A stretch of DNA of 64,000 bases from Streptoalloteichus hindustanus (GTDB taxonomy: Bacteria > Actinomycetota > Actinomycetes > Mycobacteriales > Pseudonocardiaceae). A model generated the notes under the pieces. That model ran no database searches. It was given only the letters and a program-made list of their open reading frames with translations, and was not told the DNA's origin. The position numbers were made by a program, and so were the translations under genes. Shown here piece by piece: positions 28,501 through 37,175 of this stretch. Positions within the stretch are counted from its first letter, which is position 1. Each line of letters opens with the position of its first letter. The stretch covers positions 85,460 through 149,459 of the forward strand of contig NZ_FQVN01000011.1 of NCBI RefSeq assembly GCF_900129375.1. The letters run 5' to 3'.

Positions 28501-29623
28501 GCCAGGGGAACGCCCACGGGTTGAACAGCGATCCACCGTGAGCCGGAATCCGGAGGTCCGGATGCCAGCTTCCGTCGTGAATCGCGCAGAAGAGAGCCAG
28601 CAGGCGCGGCCACGCGGCCTTGCGGCGGTCGCCGATCTCGTCGCCGTGGAGGTTCCGCTCCGCCTCAAGCCGCTCGTAAAGCGTGGACACCGCGTACGAC
28701 TCGGCGTAGACGGGGTCGTTGACCGGGAGGAGGCGCTGTTCCTCCGCGTAGAGCAGGAAGACCAAGCGCATGAGCACCGTCAGGCTGGCGCGGTAGATCT
28801 CCCGTTCGGAGGCGACGTCGAGCAGCCTCCCGCCTTCTTCGCGGTCGAGCCGGGCCAGTTCGGCCACGAACAGCTCGACCGCTTGGCGCACCTGGTTGCC
28901 GAGCGTGTCAGTGACCTGGGCCTGCGCCGCAGCGCTGCGCGCGAACAGGCCGGCGAGGCTGGTCGAGGGCTTGTTGTCCGGCGTCGTAGCCGGTGGCAGG
29001 ACACGGGGAGCGCTGAGCAGGGTGGCGAACGCCCGCAGCAGCACGGGTTCTTCCAGCCAGAGGTCCGCGTCGAAGACGGCGGTGCTGCTGGCCTCGCCGG
29101 GGCGCGCGTGCACGAGCACCCAGAACTGCCCGTTGGTCAGCAGCGCCAGGGGAATTCCAGTATCCCGGCAGATCTGCGCGACCCGTTCCGACAATGCGGG
29201 CTGACCGTTGACCGCCTTGGTCAGTGACTCGTCGAACGGTCGCCGATACACGTACATCCGACCAGCGCGGCCACCCTCGGGCGTTGGCGCGGAGACCACG
29301 TTGTCGGGGCGCGGGCCGGAGAAGTCCGGTGGAACAGACGTACCACTGTCCATCATGGACGGTGGGAAGCGCAGCAGCTCGGCGAGCACGAGGTCCTGCC
29401 ACGCGGAGCCGAGGACGTCGGGGGCTTCGCTGAACTCGGCCCACGCCTGGCGCAGACGGGTGCGAACGCCGTCGGGGACGGTTTCGAGGCCGTGGGGGAA
29501 CGCCTCGGTGAGCGTCGGCAGCGCCAGGAACGGGCCTTCCGGGCGAAGCAGACCAAGCCATTCGGAGTGGTGCTCGGCGTTGCTGGGCGTGCGGGCGCCG
29601 GTGGCGCGGCGAGCAGGGGACAT
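25586..29623 (-). CDS. drmMI: DISARM class 1 adenine-specific DNA methyltransferase DrmMI (Eco57I/PglX-like)
   Basis: N6-adenine methyltransferase of 1345 residues, expected to mark host DNA as self. SAM motif I is ICDPAMGSGAFLVSACRYLA (~591). The catalytic motif IV NPPF is in FDAVVGNPPFVGGQRL (~863), followed by a long target-recognition C-terminus. The N-terminal ~550 residues are helical, as in Eco57I-like enzymes that carry a nuclease-like region, but I see no clear nuclease site. The start overlaps the drmD stop by one base (TGATG). PglX of BREX is similar in build, but no pglZ or brxC is nearby and the drmA/drmB/drmD context favours DISARM. Confidence 0.88.
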   Translation of the reverse strand: MSPARRATGARTPSNAEHHSEWLGLLRPEGPFLALPTLTEAFPHGLETVPDGVRTRLRQAWAEFSEAPDVLGSAWQDLVLAELLRFPPSMMDSGTSVPPDFSGPRPDNVVSAPTPEGGRAGRMYVYRRPFDESLTKAVNGQPALSERVAQICRDTGIPLALLTNGQFWVLVHARPGEASSTAVFDADLWLEEPVLLRAFATLLSAPRVLPPATTPDNKPSTSLAGLFARSAAAQAQVTDTLGNQVRQAVELFVAELARLDREEGGRLLDVASEREIYRASLTVLMRLVFLLYAEEQRLLPVNDPVYAESYAVSTLYERLEAERNLHGDEIGDRRKAAWPRLLALFCAIHDGSWHPDLRIPAHGGSLFNPWAFPWLEQARVSDRVIHEILDALLVLRHKGRAAERLSYAGLDVEQIGHVYEGLLDFSCRKVDEPYVGLIGKLEPEIPLAELESLAAQGDEKLRTWLLATCGLTSRQLAKALATEPTLDQVAALHAACDNDSALAERIRPFWGLLRQDLRNEPTVFPAGSVLFTQVGDRRATGTHYTPRSLAEEVVEHTLAPLCFEPGPAEGVERGEWSVKPAEKLLDLKICDPAMGSGAFLVSACRYLAERLVEGWDRDGVPQYVADIMNGGEDREGMLLAARRMVAARCLYGVDRDDMAVELAKLSLWLVTLAKDRPFGFLDHALRWGDSLVGVRSLDQLVRFHLDPASGLARNNQIPGAIDDHIDAALTDATKLREEIEATVAQYHDESKEKAEKLAKAERLTRRLRLMADAVVGAALCEARGREEGDEDTKSYESYLDLVTGDALKILPLRSEEESPLEGRLGEVIEEWLRGPRPEPIRPLHWPLEFPEVMRRGGFDAVVGNPPFVGGQRLTGSIGRDVREYLVKHVGRGRRGSADLCSYFLLRNLDISDRGRLGIIATNTIAQGDTREVGLDQAVGRGWEVYRAVKSQPWPGAANLEVALIWVGRTREKEVRTLDGNRVSGITPSLSPRSRVSGSPNRLMANAEQSFQGSIVLGAGFILDTERARQLIDKDPRNAEVLFPYLNGEDLNSRPDSLASRWVINFHGWSEAKAAEYAECFEIVERDVKPFRSQNNRRVYRERWWQYAERRPAMMEAIAGLDRVLVIARVSKTGLPQFVSTRQVMSEQVVVFAIDRDSYLTLLSSNVHFGWWTTKGESTLETRLRYTPSDGFETFPQPELTARMDRVGEQLHTFRRGVMLGRQLGLTKLYNLVHKPGETDDEIQRLREIHVEVDKAVAEAYGWTDLDLGHGFYETRQGRRFTIAPEVQVEVLDRLLELNHARHAEEIAQGLHNRGRRVGGNRRRSLPPSANESVDGALIPPDGALF

Positions 29624-32600
29624 CAGTGCGCTCCTCGGGCGATCGCGGCGGGAACCAGGAACTCCACGGCAACCGGGAAGGTGTGCGTCCTGGGACCGGC
29701 GTAGCGCCGCCGCAACGCCTCGGTCTCACGTTCCCGTTGTTCCGGCAGGGAGTTCAGGCGCGTGGTCAACGCGTCGCGGTCGGCCCGCAGCTGGTCCTGC
29801 TCGGTCTCGAACAGGCTGGGCTGGTACCAGAGGTCCTTGTCCTCCAGCACCGACCTGATCGACCGCTCCAGCTCGTCGAGCACGGCCTCGATCGCCGTGA
29901 CCTCCTCGTCGCAGCGTTGCCGCAGAAGGCTCTGCATGCTGCGGATGCGGTCGGAGGCGCGGGTGGTGAGCGCGCGCCTCAAGGGATCGGCCAGCTCAGA
30001 CCACACCGCCGCGAGCCGGGCCCGAACTCCTTCGGGGACGGGCTCATCCGACGCGGCCGCCAACCAGGAGCTAACCTCGTCTTTCTTGGCGCGCACGAGC
30101 TTTCCGCCCTCGATCAGCCCGCCAGCGGTGATGACCTCCTCGTGAAGGCGCGTGCCTTCCGCTCCAGTGACAACCACGCGGCCGTACGCGACCGCCGCCG
30201 GTACGCGCAGCGTGTCCCCAGGAACCACCCGGGCCGTGACCCGGCGCAGCTTGGCCGCGCCACTCGGCGACGCGTCACCGTTGATCGACGCCCTGGCCTG
30301 CGCCCACAGCTCCGCGCGCAACAGCCGCAGACACATCTGCACCAGGCGGTGTCCCAGGTGGAGCAGGACGACGTCCTGCCGCCCTGCCACGGCATCCTGG
30401 TCGAAGGTGACCGGCCGCTCGGCACCGGTGACGGGGTGGTAGAGGCCGTCGTTGCGCGCTGAGGCCCAGGCTCCTGGCAGCTCCGGCAGGCGGAAGACCG
30501 GTGCGGCCAGGCCCGGCAGCGGATCGGCCGGTGTCAGGTCACGGCGGTGGGCCAGGCGGAGTGCGGTGCGGACCACCTGCTCCAGCGTCTCCGGCGTGAG
30601 GTCGAGATCCGTGCGGCTGCTGGCCAACGCGTCGGTGAGGCGTTGCAGGTCGCGGGCGAGATCCCGGTCCACCTTGAGCCGGGCCCGCTTGGCGCGGCTG
30701 GCGATCTCGACGTCCGCGGCGTGCCAGTCGGCCGCGCGACCGAGCATCTTCTCCTCCACCTGGGCGGCGATGACCTCGCCCGCGCTGCCCAGGTCGGCCC
30801 GGATGCGCTCGACTTTCTCCGCGGCGACGCGCAGGAAGGCCAGCTCGTCCTCCAGCGATCCGGCGTTGAACGTCCGCTGCCGCCACCCGACCGGCACGAA
30901 GTGCCGCACCTCCACAGTGGACGCCCGCTGGCCGTGCCGGTCCACGCGGCCGTTGCGCTGCTCCAACCGGTTGGGGTTCCAGGGAATCTCCCAGTGCAGC
31001 ACGCGGTGGCAGTGCCACTGGAGGTTGATGCCCTCGCTGGCCGCGTCCGTGGCGACCAGCACCCGCACCGGGTCGAGTTCCGGCTCGGCGGTGAAGACGT
31101 TCTTGATCCGCTCGCGTTCGTCTCTGTCCTGGCCGCCGTAGAGCAGGGCGAGCCGCTCCTGGGGATAACCCTCGTGGATCAGGCGGTCGAACAGCCAGCG
31201 CTGGGTGTCGCGGTACTCCGTGAAGATGATGACGCGCTCGTCGGACCACTCGCCGTGGGGGCGAACGATGGGGTCAAGCCACCCGCGCAGCGCGGCGAAC
31301 TTGCCGTCCGGGCGCCCCTGGGCCTGACGCGCCCAGTCCCGCAGCTCGACCAACATCCCGCGTTCCTCCGCGGACAACGGCGGCGCCCACTGCCGAACCG
31401 CGACCAGGGCGTCCGACTCGGTGTCGCCATAGGCGGCGTCGTCCTCGGCGGTCTCCTCCAGCTTGTCGATCAGGGGGCGCAGCACGCGCTCACCCGTCGC
31501 ATCGGCGACGGGTTTCGCCTCGTCGCGCTGGGACATCGTCTCCAGATGCTTCTCGACCGTCTCCGCGAAGGCCTTCGGCGAGGAGAAGAGGCGACGCTTG
31601 AGCAGCGTCGTCACGAAGTCCGCCGCGATGCGCTGCGCCTTCGCGCCCGCGGCCTCGCGTCGGCTCTGGGCGTAGCGGTTGAGCAGCGCATGTGCGTGCC
31701 GCTCGTCTGCGGAGTACTCAACCTCCACGTAGCCGAGGTCGCGGGCGCCGAAGCGCGGGGTGCCGTCCCACTTCGCGGGCAGCTCGCTCTTGAGTCGGCG
31801 CACCATGACGCGGGCGAGCTGTTCCTCGGTCGGCCGCACGCCACGGGCGAACCTCTGGTCGTCCAGCAGCTCCAGCAACGCCGTGAACGACTCCAGGTAG
31901 CCGTTGTGCGGGGTGGCCGAGAGGAACAGCCGGTGCTCGCAGTGGGGGGCCAACTGGCGGATCGCCTTGGTCCGCAGGGAGTCAACCGCGTACCGACCAC
32001 GGCCGGAAGGCGCGCAGGTGTGGACCTCGTCCACGACGAGGAGGTCGATGGTCCTGGGATAGCGCGGAACCGAGGGAAGGACCTCCCGCAACAGCCGCAT
32101 CGGGCGTTCGCGCTTGAGCCAGTCGACGCTGACGATCAGGCGGGGGTAGTGGGTCCAGGGATTGGCGTAGAGGCCACGGGAACGGCGCAGGTCCTTCAGC
32201 ATCTGCGTGTCGACGATGCGGAAGTCCAGGCCGAACTTGTCGCGCATCTCGTCGCGCCACTGCAACGTGAGCCCGGCCGGGCAGACGATCAGCATCGTGC
32301 GGGCCCGGTGGCGGAGCATCAGCTCCTGCATCACCAGCCCGGCCTCAATCGTCTTCCCGAGTCCGACGTCATCCGCGATCAAGAGGTTCGTGCGGGGCAT
32401 GGACAGTGCCCGGACGACGGGGTCAAGCTGGTAGTCCTCGATCTGGATGCCGGAGCGGAACGGGGCCTGGAGGGCGGTCCTGTCGGCGGAGGCGACCGCA
32501 CCCCATCGCACGGCGTGGAGGAACGCGGCCAGCTCGTCGGGAGCGTCGAAACCGGCCTCGGGACTCGGCAGGACCGTCGTGTCATGGATGACGGCCCCGA

Positions 32601-32820
32601 TCTCCAGCTCCCAGACGACGCGCAACTCCTCGTCCCGTGCGTCGTCCTCGACGCTGATCAGGGACACGAGGTGTGGCCGACGACCGCTGAAGCGTTGCGG
32701 GTCGTCGCTCGCGATCTCGCCCTGGGCCACGCTCGCGGCCACCCACTGCCGGTTCCGGACGGTCACGAGCTGGCCCTCGCTCGGGACCGCGACCACTGGC
32801 TCATCCGACACGCTCGTCAC
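29623..32820 (-). CDS. drmD: DISARM class 1 SNF2-like helicase DrmD
   Basis: SWI2/SNF2-type SF2 ATPase of 1065 residues, the class 1 DISARM accessory helicase. Motif Q/I is LIADDVGLGKTIEAGLVMQE (~148), motif II is LLVVDEVHTCAPSG (~260), and LFLSATPHNGY is motif III. The C-lobe has DAASEGINLQWHCHRVLHWE and motif VI NRLEQRNGRVDRHGQ (~618). The C-terminal ~400 residues are charged and helical, ending in a coiled-coil-like stretch. ATG at 32820. First gene of a two-gene unit with drmMI. It faces the UvrD-like gene across a 123-base region with an inverted repeat. Confidence 0.9.
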   Translation of the reverse strand: MTSVSDEPVVAVPSEGQLVTVRNRQWVAASVAQGEIASDDPQRFSGRRPHLVSLISVEDDARDEELRVVWELEIGAVIHDTTVLPSPEAGFDAPDELAAFLHAVRWGAVASADRTALQAPFRSGIQIEDYQLDPVVRALSMPRTNLLIADDVGLGKTIEAGLVMQELMLRHRARTMLIVCPAGLTLQWRDEMRDKFGLDFRIVDTQMLKDLRRSRGLYANPWTHYPRLIVSVDWLKRERPMRLLREVLPSVPRYPRTIDLLVVDEVHTCAPSGRGRYAVDSLRTKAIRQLAPHCEHRLFLSATPHNGYLESFTALLELLDDQRFARGVRPTEEQLARVMVRRLKSELPAKWDGTPRFGARDLGYVEVEYSADERHAHALLNRYAQSRREAAGAKAQRIAADFVTTLLKRRLFSSPKAFAETVEKHLETMSQRDEAKPVADATGERVLRPLIDKLEETAEDDAAYGDTESDALVAVRQWAPPLSAEERGMLVELRDWARQAQGRPDGKFAALRGWLDPIVRPHGEWSDERVIIFTEYRDTQRWLFDRLIHEGYPQERLALLYGGQDRDERERIKNVFTAEPELDPVRVLVATDAASEGINLQWHCHRVLHWEIPWNPNRLEQRNGRVDRHGQRASTVEVRHFVPVGWRQRTFNAGSLEDELAFLRVAAEKVERIRADLGSAGEVIAAQVEEKMLGRAADWHAADVEIASRAKRARLKVDRDLARDLQRLTDALASSRTDLDLTPETLEQVVRTALRLAHRRDLTPADPLPGLAAPVFRLPELPGAWASARNDGLYHPVTGAERPVTFDQDAVAGRQDVVLLHLGHRLVQMCLRLLRAELWAQARASINGDASPSGAAKLRRVTARVVPGDTLRVPAAVAYGRVVVTGAEGTRLHEEVITAGGLIEGGKLVRAKKDEVSSWLAAASDEPVPEGVRARLAAVWSELADPLRRALTTRASDRIRSMQSLLRQRCDEEVTAIEAVLDELERSIRSVLEDKDLWYQPSLFETEQDQLRADRDALTTRLNSLPEQRERETEALRRRYAGPRTHTFPVAVEFLVPAAIARGAH

Positions 32821-32852
32821 GAAACCCCTCCCCCAACGGACACAAAGATCAT

Positions 32853-32924
32853 CCTTACGGATGGTCTATCACTTCAACCAGGCCGCCGAGGTCACGCGAT
32901 CAATACCATCCGTCACCGGTAAGG
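32853..32924. promoter_or_regulatory. Inverted repeat in the drmD / UvrD-like divergent promoter
   Basis: CCTTACGGATGG (32853-32864) recurs in inverted form as CCATCCGT (32906-32913) followed after five bases by GTAAGG (32919-32924). The arms are ~41 bases apart, spanning the likely promoter space between two divergent defence genes. It could be a looping operator or two half-sites. No matching copy was seen at the drmA/XRE promoter. Confidence 0.4.
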
Positions 32925-32943
32925 TCATCAGGCGCTCGGACGG

Positions 32944-35076
32944 GTGGCATTGGGGGAAACAGTGGCTCGACTGGCGATCGCCAAGGACTTCCTCGCCGAC
33001 TTCGCGCGACTGGAGAAGCACCTCCAGAAAGCCGTTCAGGACGCCTTCGACAAGTTCGCCCAGCACACACACGCTGGCCTGCACCTGGAGCCGCTCAACA
33101 ACTCCAGGGACCCACGCATCAGGACCATCCGGATCAACCAGCAGTACCGCGGTGTCGTGCTGGCCCCCGAGAACGGAGGCGAGCACCTACTGCTGAAGGT
33201 GATGAACCACGACGACGCGATCGCCTACGCGGTGAGCCGCCGGTTCACCGTCAACGAGGCGATCGGCGTTCTTGAGGTGCGGGACCAGGAGGCGTTGGAG
33301 GACATCGAGCCCGCGTTGCGGCAGGCCGCCGAGAAGACCGAGCGGCGGCTCTTCGACGACGTCTCGGACAGCGACCTCGTCCGACTCGGCATCGACCAGG
33401 CGGTCCTACCGCTGGTTCGCGTCCTGTCCACCGAGTCCCACCTCGACGCCCTGGCACCGCTCCTGCCGTCACCCCAGCACGACGCCCTGGTCGCACTCGC
33501 CTCCGGGATGACGCCGGAGGAGGCATGGGCCGAGGTCAGCAAGCACATGCCGACCGCGGAGCCGCCCGAGCACATCGACCCGACGGACCTCGCCTCGGCG
33601 ATCGAGAGGACGCCCGACCAGTACGTCATGGTCTCCGGGCCGGAGGACCTGGCCGAGATCCTGGCGCACCCCTTCGCCGCCTGGCGGATCTTCCTGCACC
33701 CCCGACAGCGCTCGATCGCCTATCGCGAGTCCTACCGCGGCCCGGCCCTGGTCACCGGTGGCGCGGGCACCGGAAAGACCGTGACGGCCGTGCACCGCGC
33801 CGCGTTCCTGGCCGAACGCGCGACCACGGCCGAGGACGAGCCCCGCATCCTCGTCACGACCTACACCCGCAACCTCGCCGAGGCCCTGCAGGGCCAGCTC
33901 GCGATGCTGGTCTCCGACGAGGTCGTCGAATCGCGAATCGAAGCGTCCAATGTGGACCGTCTTGCCTATCAGGTCATCACGGAGGCGCACGGCAGGCAGC
34001 CCGACGTCGCCGACAACGACACCATGAACCGCCTGTGGGACCAGGCCGCCGCGCTCATCGGCGGGGAGTTCAGCCCCTCGTTCCTGTGGCGCGAGTGGGA
34101 ACAGGTCATCCTCGCCCAGCAGATCCACGACCTTCCCGGCTACGTGGAGTGTCGGCGTCGCGGTCGTGGCAGGGGCCTCAACACCGCGCAGCGGGGGCGG
34201 GTGTGGACGGCGATCGGGCATGTGCTCGCCGAGCTGCGCCGTTCGGGGCAGCGAACCCATCACCAGATCGCCGACGAGGCCGCCCGCATCCTCAACGAGC
34301 GCGCGGAAAAGCCCTACCGGCACGTGATCGTGGACGAAGGCCAGGACCTGCACCCCGCGCAGTGGCGGTTGTTGCGGGCTGCGGTCGCGCCGGGCCCTGA
34401 CGACCTGTTCATCGTCGCCGACCCCAACCAGCGCATCTACGACCACCGCGTGTCGTTGGAAGCCCTGGGCATCCGCGTGGTGGGCCGCAGCTACAAGCTG
34501 ACCATCAGCTACCGCACGACCCAGGAGATTCTGAGCTGGTCGGTGGGCGTGCTCAACGGCAACGCCGCCACCGGCCTGAACGACGAGCCGGACACCCTTG
34601 CCGGCTACCGGTCCCCCATGCACGGCCGCCGCCCCGTGGTTCGCGGGTTTCCCAGCCGCGCCGCCGAACTCGACGCGCTCGTGGACCAGGTGCGCGTGTG
34701 GCTGGACTCGGGCGTGGAACCCCAGGCCATCGCCATCGCCGCCCGGTTCGGTTGGCGGGTGCGGGAAGCACGGGACGCGTTGGAGCGGGCCGGCATTCCC
34801 ACCGCGAGCAGCCGGGCCAAGGACGCGGACGGAGTGCGCGCGGGCAGCATGCACTCGATGAAGGGCCTGGAGTTCCGGTGCATCGCGGTGATCGGCGTCG
34901 ACGAGGACGACGTGCCCGCGACCAAGTTCCTGACCAGCCCGGAGGAGGACCCGGTCGCGCACCAGCAGGACCTGCAACGGGAGCGCTGCCTCCTGTTCGT
35001 CGCCGCGACCCGCGCCCGCGACATGCTCGCGATCTTCCACCAGACGGGGAAAGCGAGTCCCTTCCTGAAGGCGTGA
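32944..35076 (+). CDS. UvrD/Rep-like helicase with RelE-like N-terminal domain
   Basis: SF1A helicase of ~710 residues. The first ~95 residues resemble a RelE/YafQ-type toxin fold (DFLADFARLEKHLQKAV, then IRTIRINQQYRGVVL and LKVMNHDDAIAYAV). Walker A is TGGAGTGKTVTAVHRAAF (~272). Motif II is IVDEGQDLHPAQWRLL (~464). Later motifs include TISYRTTQEIL, SMKGLEFRCIAVIGVDEDD (~637) and LLFVAATRARDML (~680). Start is ambiguous between GTG 32944 and GTG 32962; GGGGGA precedes the latter by about four bases. It diverges from drmD and is followed 76 bases later by the GmrSD-like gene. Whether the RelE-like part cleaves RNA or is a structural remnant cannot be told. Confidence 0.85.
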   Translation: MALGETVARLAIAKDFLADFARLEKHLQKAVQDAFDKFAQHTHAGLHLEPLNNSRDPRIRTIRINQQYRGVVLAPENGGEHLLLKVMNHDDAIAYAVSRRFTVNEAIGVLEVRDQEALEDIEPALRQAAEKTERRLFDDVSDSDLVRLGIDQAVLPLVRVLSTESHLDALAPLLPSPQHDALVALASGMTPEEAWAEVSKHMPTAEPPEHIDPTDLASAIERTPDQYVMVSGPEDLAEILAHPFAAWRIFLHPRQRSIAYRESYRGPALVTGGAGTGKTVTAVHRAAFLAERATTAEDEPRILVTTYTRNLAEALQGQLAMLVSDEVVESRIEASNVDRLAYQVITEAHGRQPDVADNDTMNRLWDQAAALIGGEFSPSFLWREWEQVILAQQIHDLPGYVECRRRGRGRGLNTAQRGRVWTAIGHVLAELRRSGQRTHHQIADEAARILNERAEKPYRHVIVDEGQDLHPAQWRLLRAAVAPGPDDLFIVADPNQRIYDHRVSLEALGIRVVGRSYKLTISYRTTQEILSWSVGVLNGNAATGLNDEPDTLAGYRSPMHGRRPVVRGFPSRAAELDALVDQVRVWLDSGVEPQAIAIAARFGWRVREARDALERAGIPTASSRAKDADGVRAGSMHSMKGLEFRCIAVIGVDEDDVPATKFLTSPEEDPVAHQQDLQRERCLLFVAATRARDMLAIFHQTGKASPFLKA

Positions 35077-35152
35077 CGCGTCGTCCCACCCTCCCGACAG
35101 ACGTGGTCGGCACCGCTGACCACCCCGCCTACGGCGATGAGGACCGAGAAGA

Positions 35153-37144
35153 ATGCCCGTCGAGAAGACCGAGCGAGACGTCACGACGTTGGTCGGCCAG
35201 ATCTCCGGTGGCGAGATCCGGCTGCCCGAGATCCAGCGGGGCTACGTCTGGAAGCCGACCCAGGTCGCGCGGCTGGTCGAATCCCTCTATCGCGGCTATC
35301 CGACGGGCTCGCTGTTGTTCTGGCAGACCACCGAGACGCCGCAGACCAGAGAGGCGGCGACCGGAACACCACAGGCGACGGCAGCTGTCCTTCCGCTGTA
35401 CCTCCTGGATGGTCAGCAGCGGCTCACATCGCTGCACCGGGTCCTCACCGACCACCCCGACGCCCAGGTCGTCTTCAACGTGGAGACCGAGGCCTTCCAG
35501 AACCAGAGCGCGACCACCGCCAAGGACCCGCGCTGGATCAAGGTGCACGAGGTCCTGCGGCCCGGGGCGAAGCAGTTCCCGCTCATCCAACGGCTGCACG
35601 AGGCCGTGCCCGCACTCGACCCCGACGTCGTCGGCGAGCGGATCGGCCAGCTCGCGGCGGTTCGGAGCCGGCGCTTCCACATGGAGATCCTGACCGACTT
35701 CCCGTACGAGGAGGTGGCGCAGATCTTCGTGCGGGTCAACAGTGGCGGCCAGCGGCTCCGGACCACCGACCTCTCCCTCGCCACGCTGTCGGCACGGTGG
35801 CCGGGCATCCTCGGCAAGCTGGAGGACGAGGCCGACTACTGGGCCCGCCGCGACTACCCGGACCTCGACGTCACCTTCCTCACCCGCGCGCTCACCGGCG
35901 CCGTGCTCGGTCGTGGCCTCAACGCCTGGTCCCACGGGAAGCTGGTGGCAGCAAGCGACGAGGCTCTTGAGCAGGGCTGGCGGACCGTCCAACGCGGACT
36001 GCGCCACCTCGTTCCGCTGCTGCGGGAGAACCTTGGCGTTGACCACAGTGGACTCATCCCTTCCCACGTGGCGTTGCTGCCGTTGATCGTTTTCCTCGGG
36101 GAACGTCCCGACGAACCGCTCGGCGCCGACACGACCAACGCGGTGCTCTACTGGTTCCTGGTCGCGACGATCCGCGCTCGGTACAGCGGTTCCACCGACA
36201 CGCGTCTCGGGCAGGACATTCCCGCCACCCGGGAACCCGAGCCCATCAAGCGGCTTCTCGCCAACCTGGGGGCGTTGGACACCCGCGTCGAGGTCACGGC
36301 CAACGACCTCCAGGGGCGCAACTACGGAAGCCCCTACTTCTTCCTCAGCTATCTGGTAGCGAGGCGGGCCAACGCCACCGACTGGTGGTACGGCACCAGC
36401 ATCTCCGCGAACGCCGAGGGCAGCCAGAAGCTGGAGTACCACCACATCCACCCCCAGTCGACGCTGCGGAACCACCCGAACGGCTACGGCAAGGGCGAGA
36501 TCAACGAGATGGCGAACCTGGCGTTCATCTCCGCCAGGGCGAACCGCAAGATCAGCAACCGGTCGCCGAAGCTGTACTTCCCCGAGCTGGACCCCGCGGA
36601 TCTCGCCGCGCACTTCGTGCCTCTCCAGGAGGAACTGCGCGACGCGTCGGCCTACCGCGAGTTCCTCGTCGCCCGCCGCACCCTGCTGGCCGAGACGATG
36701 ACGGCACTGCTCGACCGGTTCCGACCATCCTGGGTGGCCCCGCTCGGCGGGTCTGCCGACCCGCTCGCCGGCCGCTCCCTGGAGTTCCAGCTCTACCGCG
36801 GACAGGCACAGACCGATGGGAGCCTCGTCGTCACGGCGCGCACCGGGACCGACGAGTGGTCCGCCGCGCTCGGCCTCGCCGACCTGGAGTCGGCACTGCG
36901 AGCCGCGGAATCCGGCCTCGACAGCGACGTCGACATCGCCGGTGAGATCGTGCCGGTGCGGGTGGACCACGAGGACGTGGAGATCCTTATGGGCCCCTTC
37001 CTCGTCAGCGGCAGCATGGCCGAATGGAAGCAGACCCTGGACCGGGAGCGGGCGGACGCGCTGCCGTGGTCGAAGTACCCGGTCATCGACCCAAGACCTT
37101 GGCGCGGTGAACGAGTCCGCTTTCCCGTGGCCAACGTGGACTGA
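35153..37144 (+). CDS. GmrSD-type modification-dependent restriction protein (DUF262 + DUF1524)
   Basis: Single-chain type IV restriction-like enzyme of 663 residues. The N-terminal DUF262 (GmrS-like, NTP-binding) has EIRLPEIQRGYVWKPTQVARL (~20) and the signature LLDGQQRLTSLHRVL (~85). The C-terminal DUF1524 (GmrD-like) has the HNH-type core LEYHHIHPQS (~429) and NLAFISARANRKISNRSP. Both key motifs are intact. Family knowledge: GmrSD enzymes cut DNA carrying modified cytosines such as sugar-hydroxymethylcytosine. It follows the UvrD-like gene on the same strand. It would complement a DISARM system by attacking phages that hide behind base modification. Confidence 0.9.
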   Translation: MPVEKTERDVTTLVGQISGGEIRLPEIQRGYVWKPTQVARLVESLYRGYPTGSLLFWQTTETPQTREAATGTPQATAAVLPLYLLDGQQRLTSLHRVLTDHPDAQVVFNVETEAFQNQSATTAKDPRWIKVHEVLRPGAKQFPLIQRLHEAVPALDPDVVGERIGQLAAVRSRRFHMEILTDFPYEEVAQIFVRVNSGGQRLRTTDLSLATLSARWPGILGKLEDEADYWARRDYPDLDVTFLTRALTGAVLGRGLNAWSHGKLVAASDEALEQGWRTVQRGLRHLVPLLRENLGVDHSGLIPSHVALLPLIVFLGERPDEPLGADTTNAVLYWFLVATIRARYSGSTDTRLGQDIPATREPEPIKRLLANLGALDTRVEVTANDLQGRNYGSPYFFLSYLVARRANATDWWYGTSISANAEGSQKLEYHHIHPQSTLRNHPNGYGKGEINEMANLAFISARANRKISNRSPKLYFPELDPADLAAHFVPLQEELRDASAYREFLVARRTLLAETMTALLDRFRPSWVAPLGGSADPLAGRSLEFQLYRGQAQTDGSLVVTARTGTDEWSAALGLADLESALRAAESGLDSDVDIAGEIVPVRVDHEDVEILMGPFLVSGSMAEWKQTLDRERADALPWSKYPVIDPRPWRGERVRFPVANVD

Positions 37145-37175
37145 CCACATCAGCTGCCCAGGAGTCCGCACCGGG

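Noticed and set aside
25586..29623. PglX of a BREX system
   Set aside because: The methyltransferase is similar, but no pglZ, brxC or brxL is present while drmA, drmB and drmD are.
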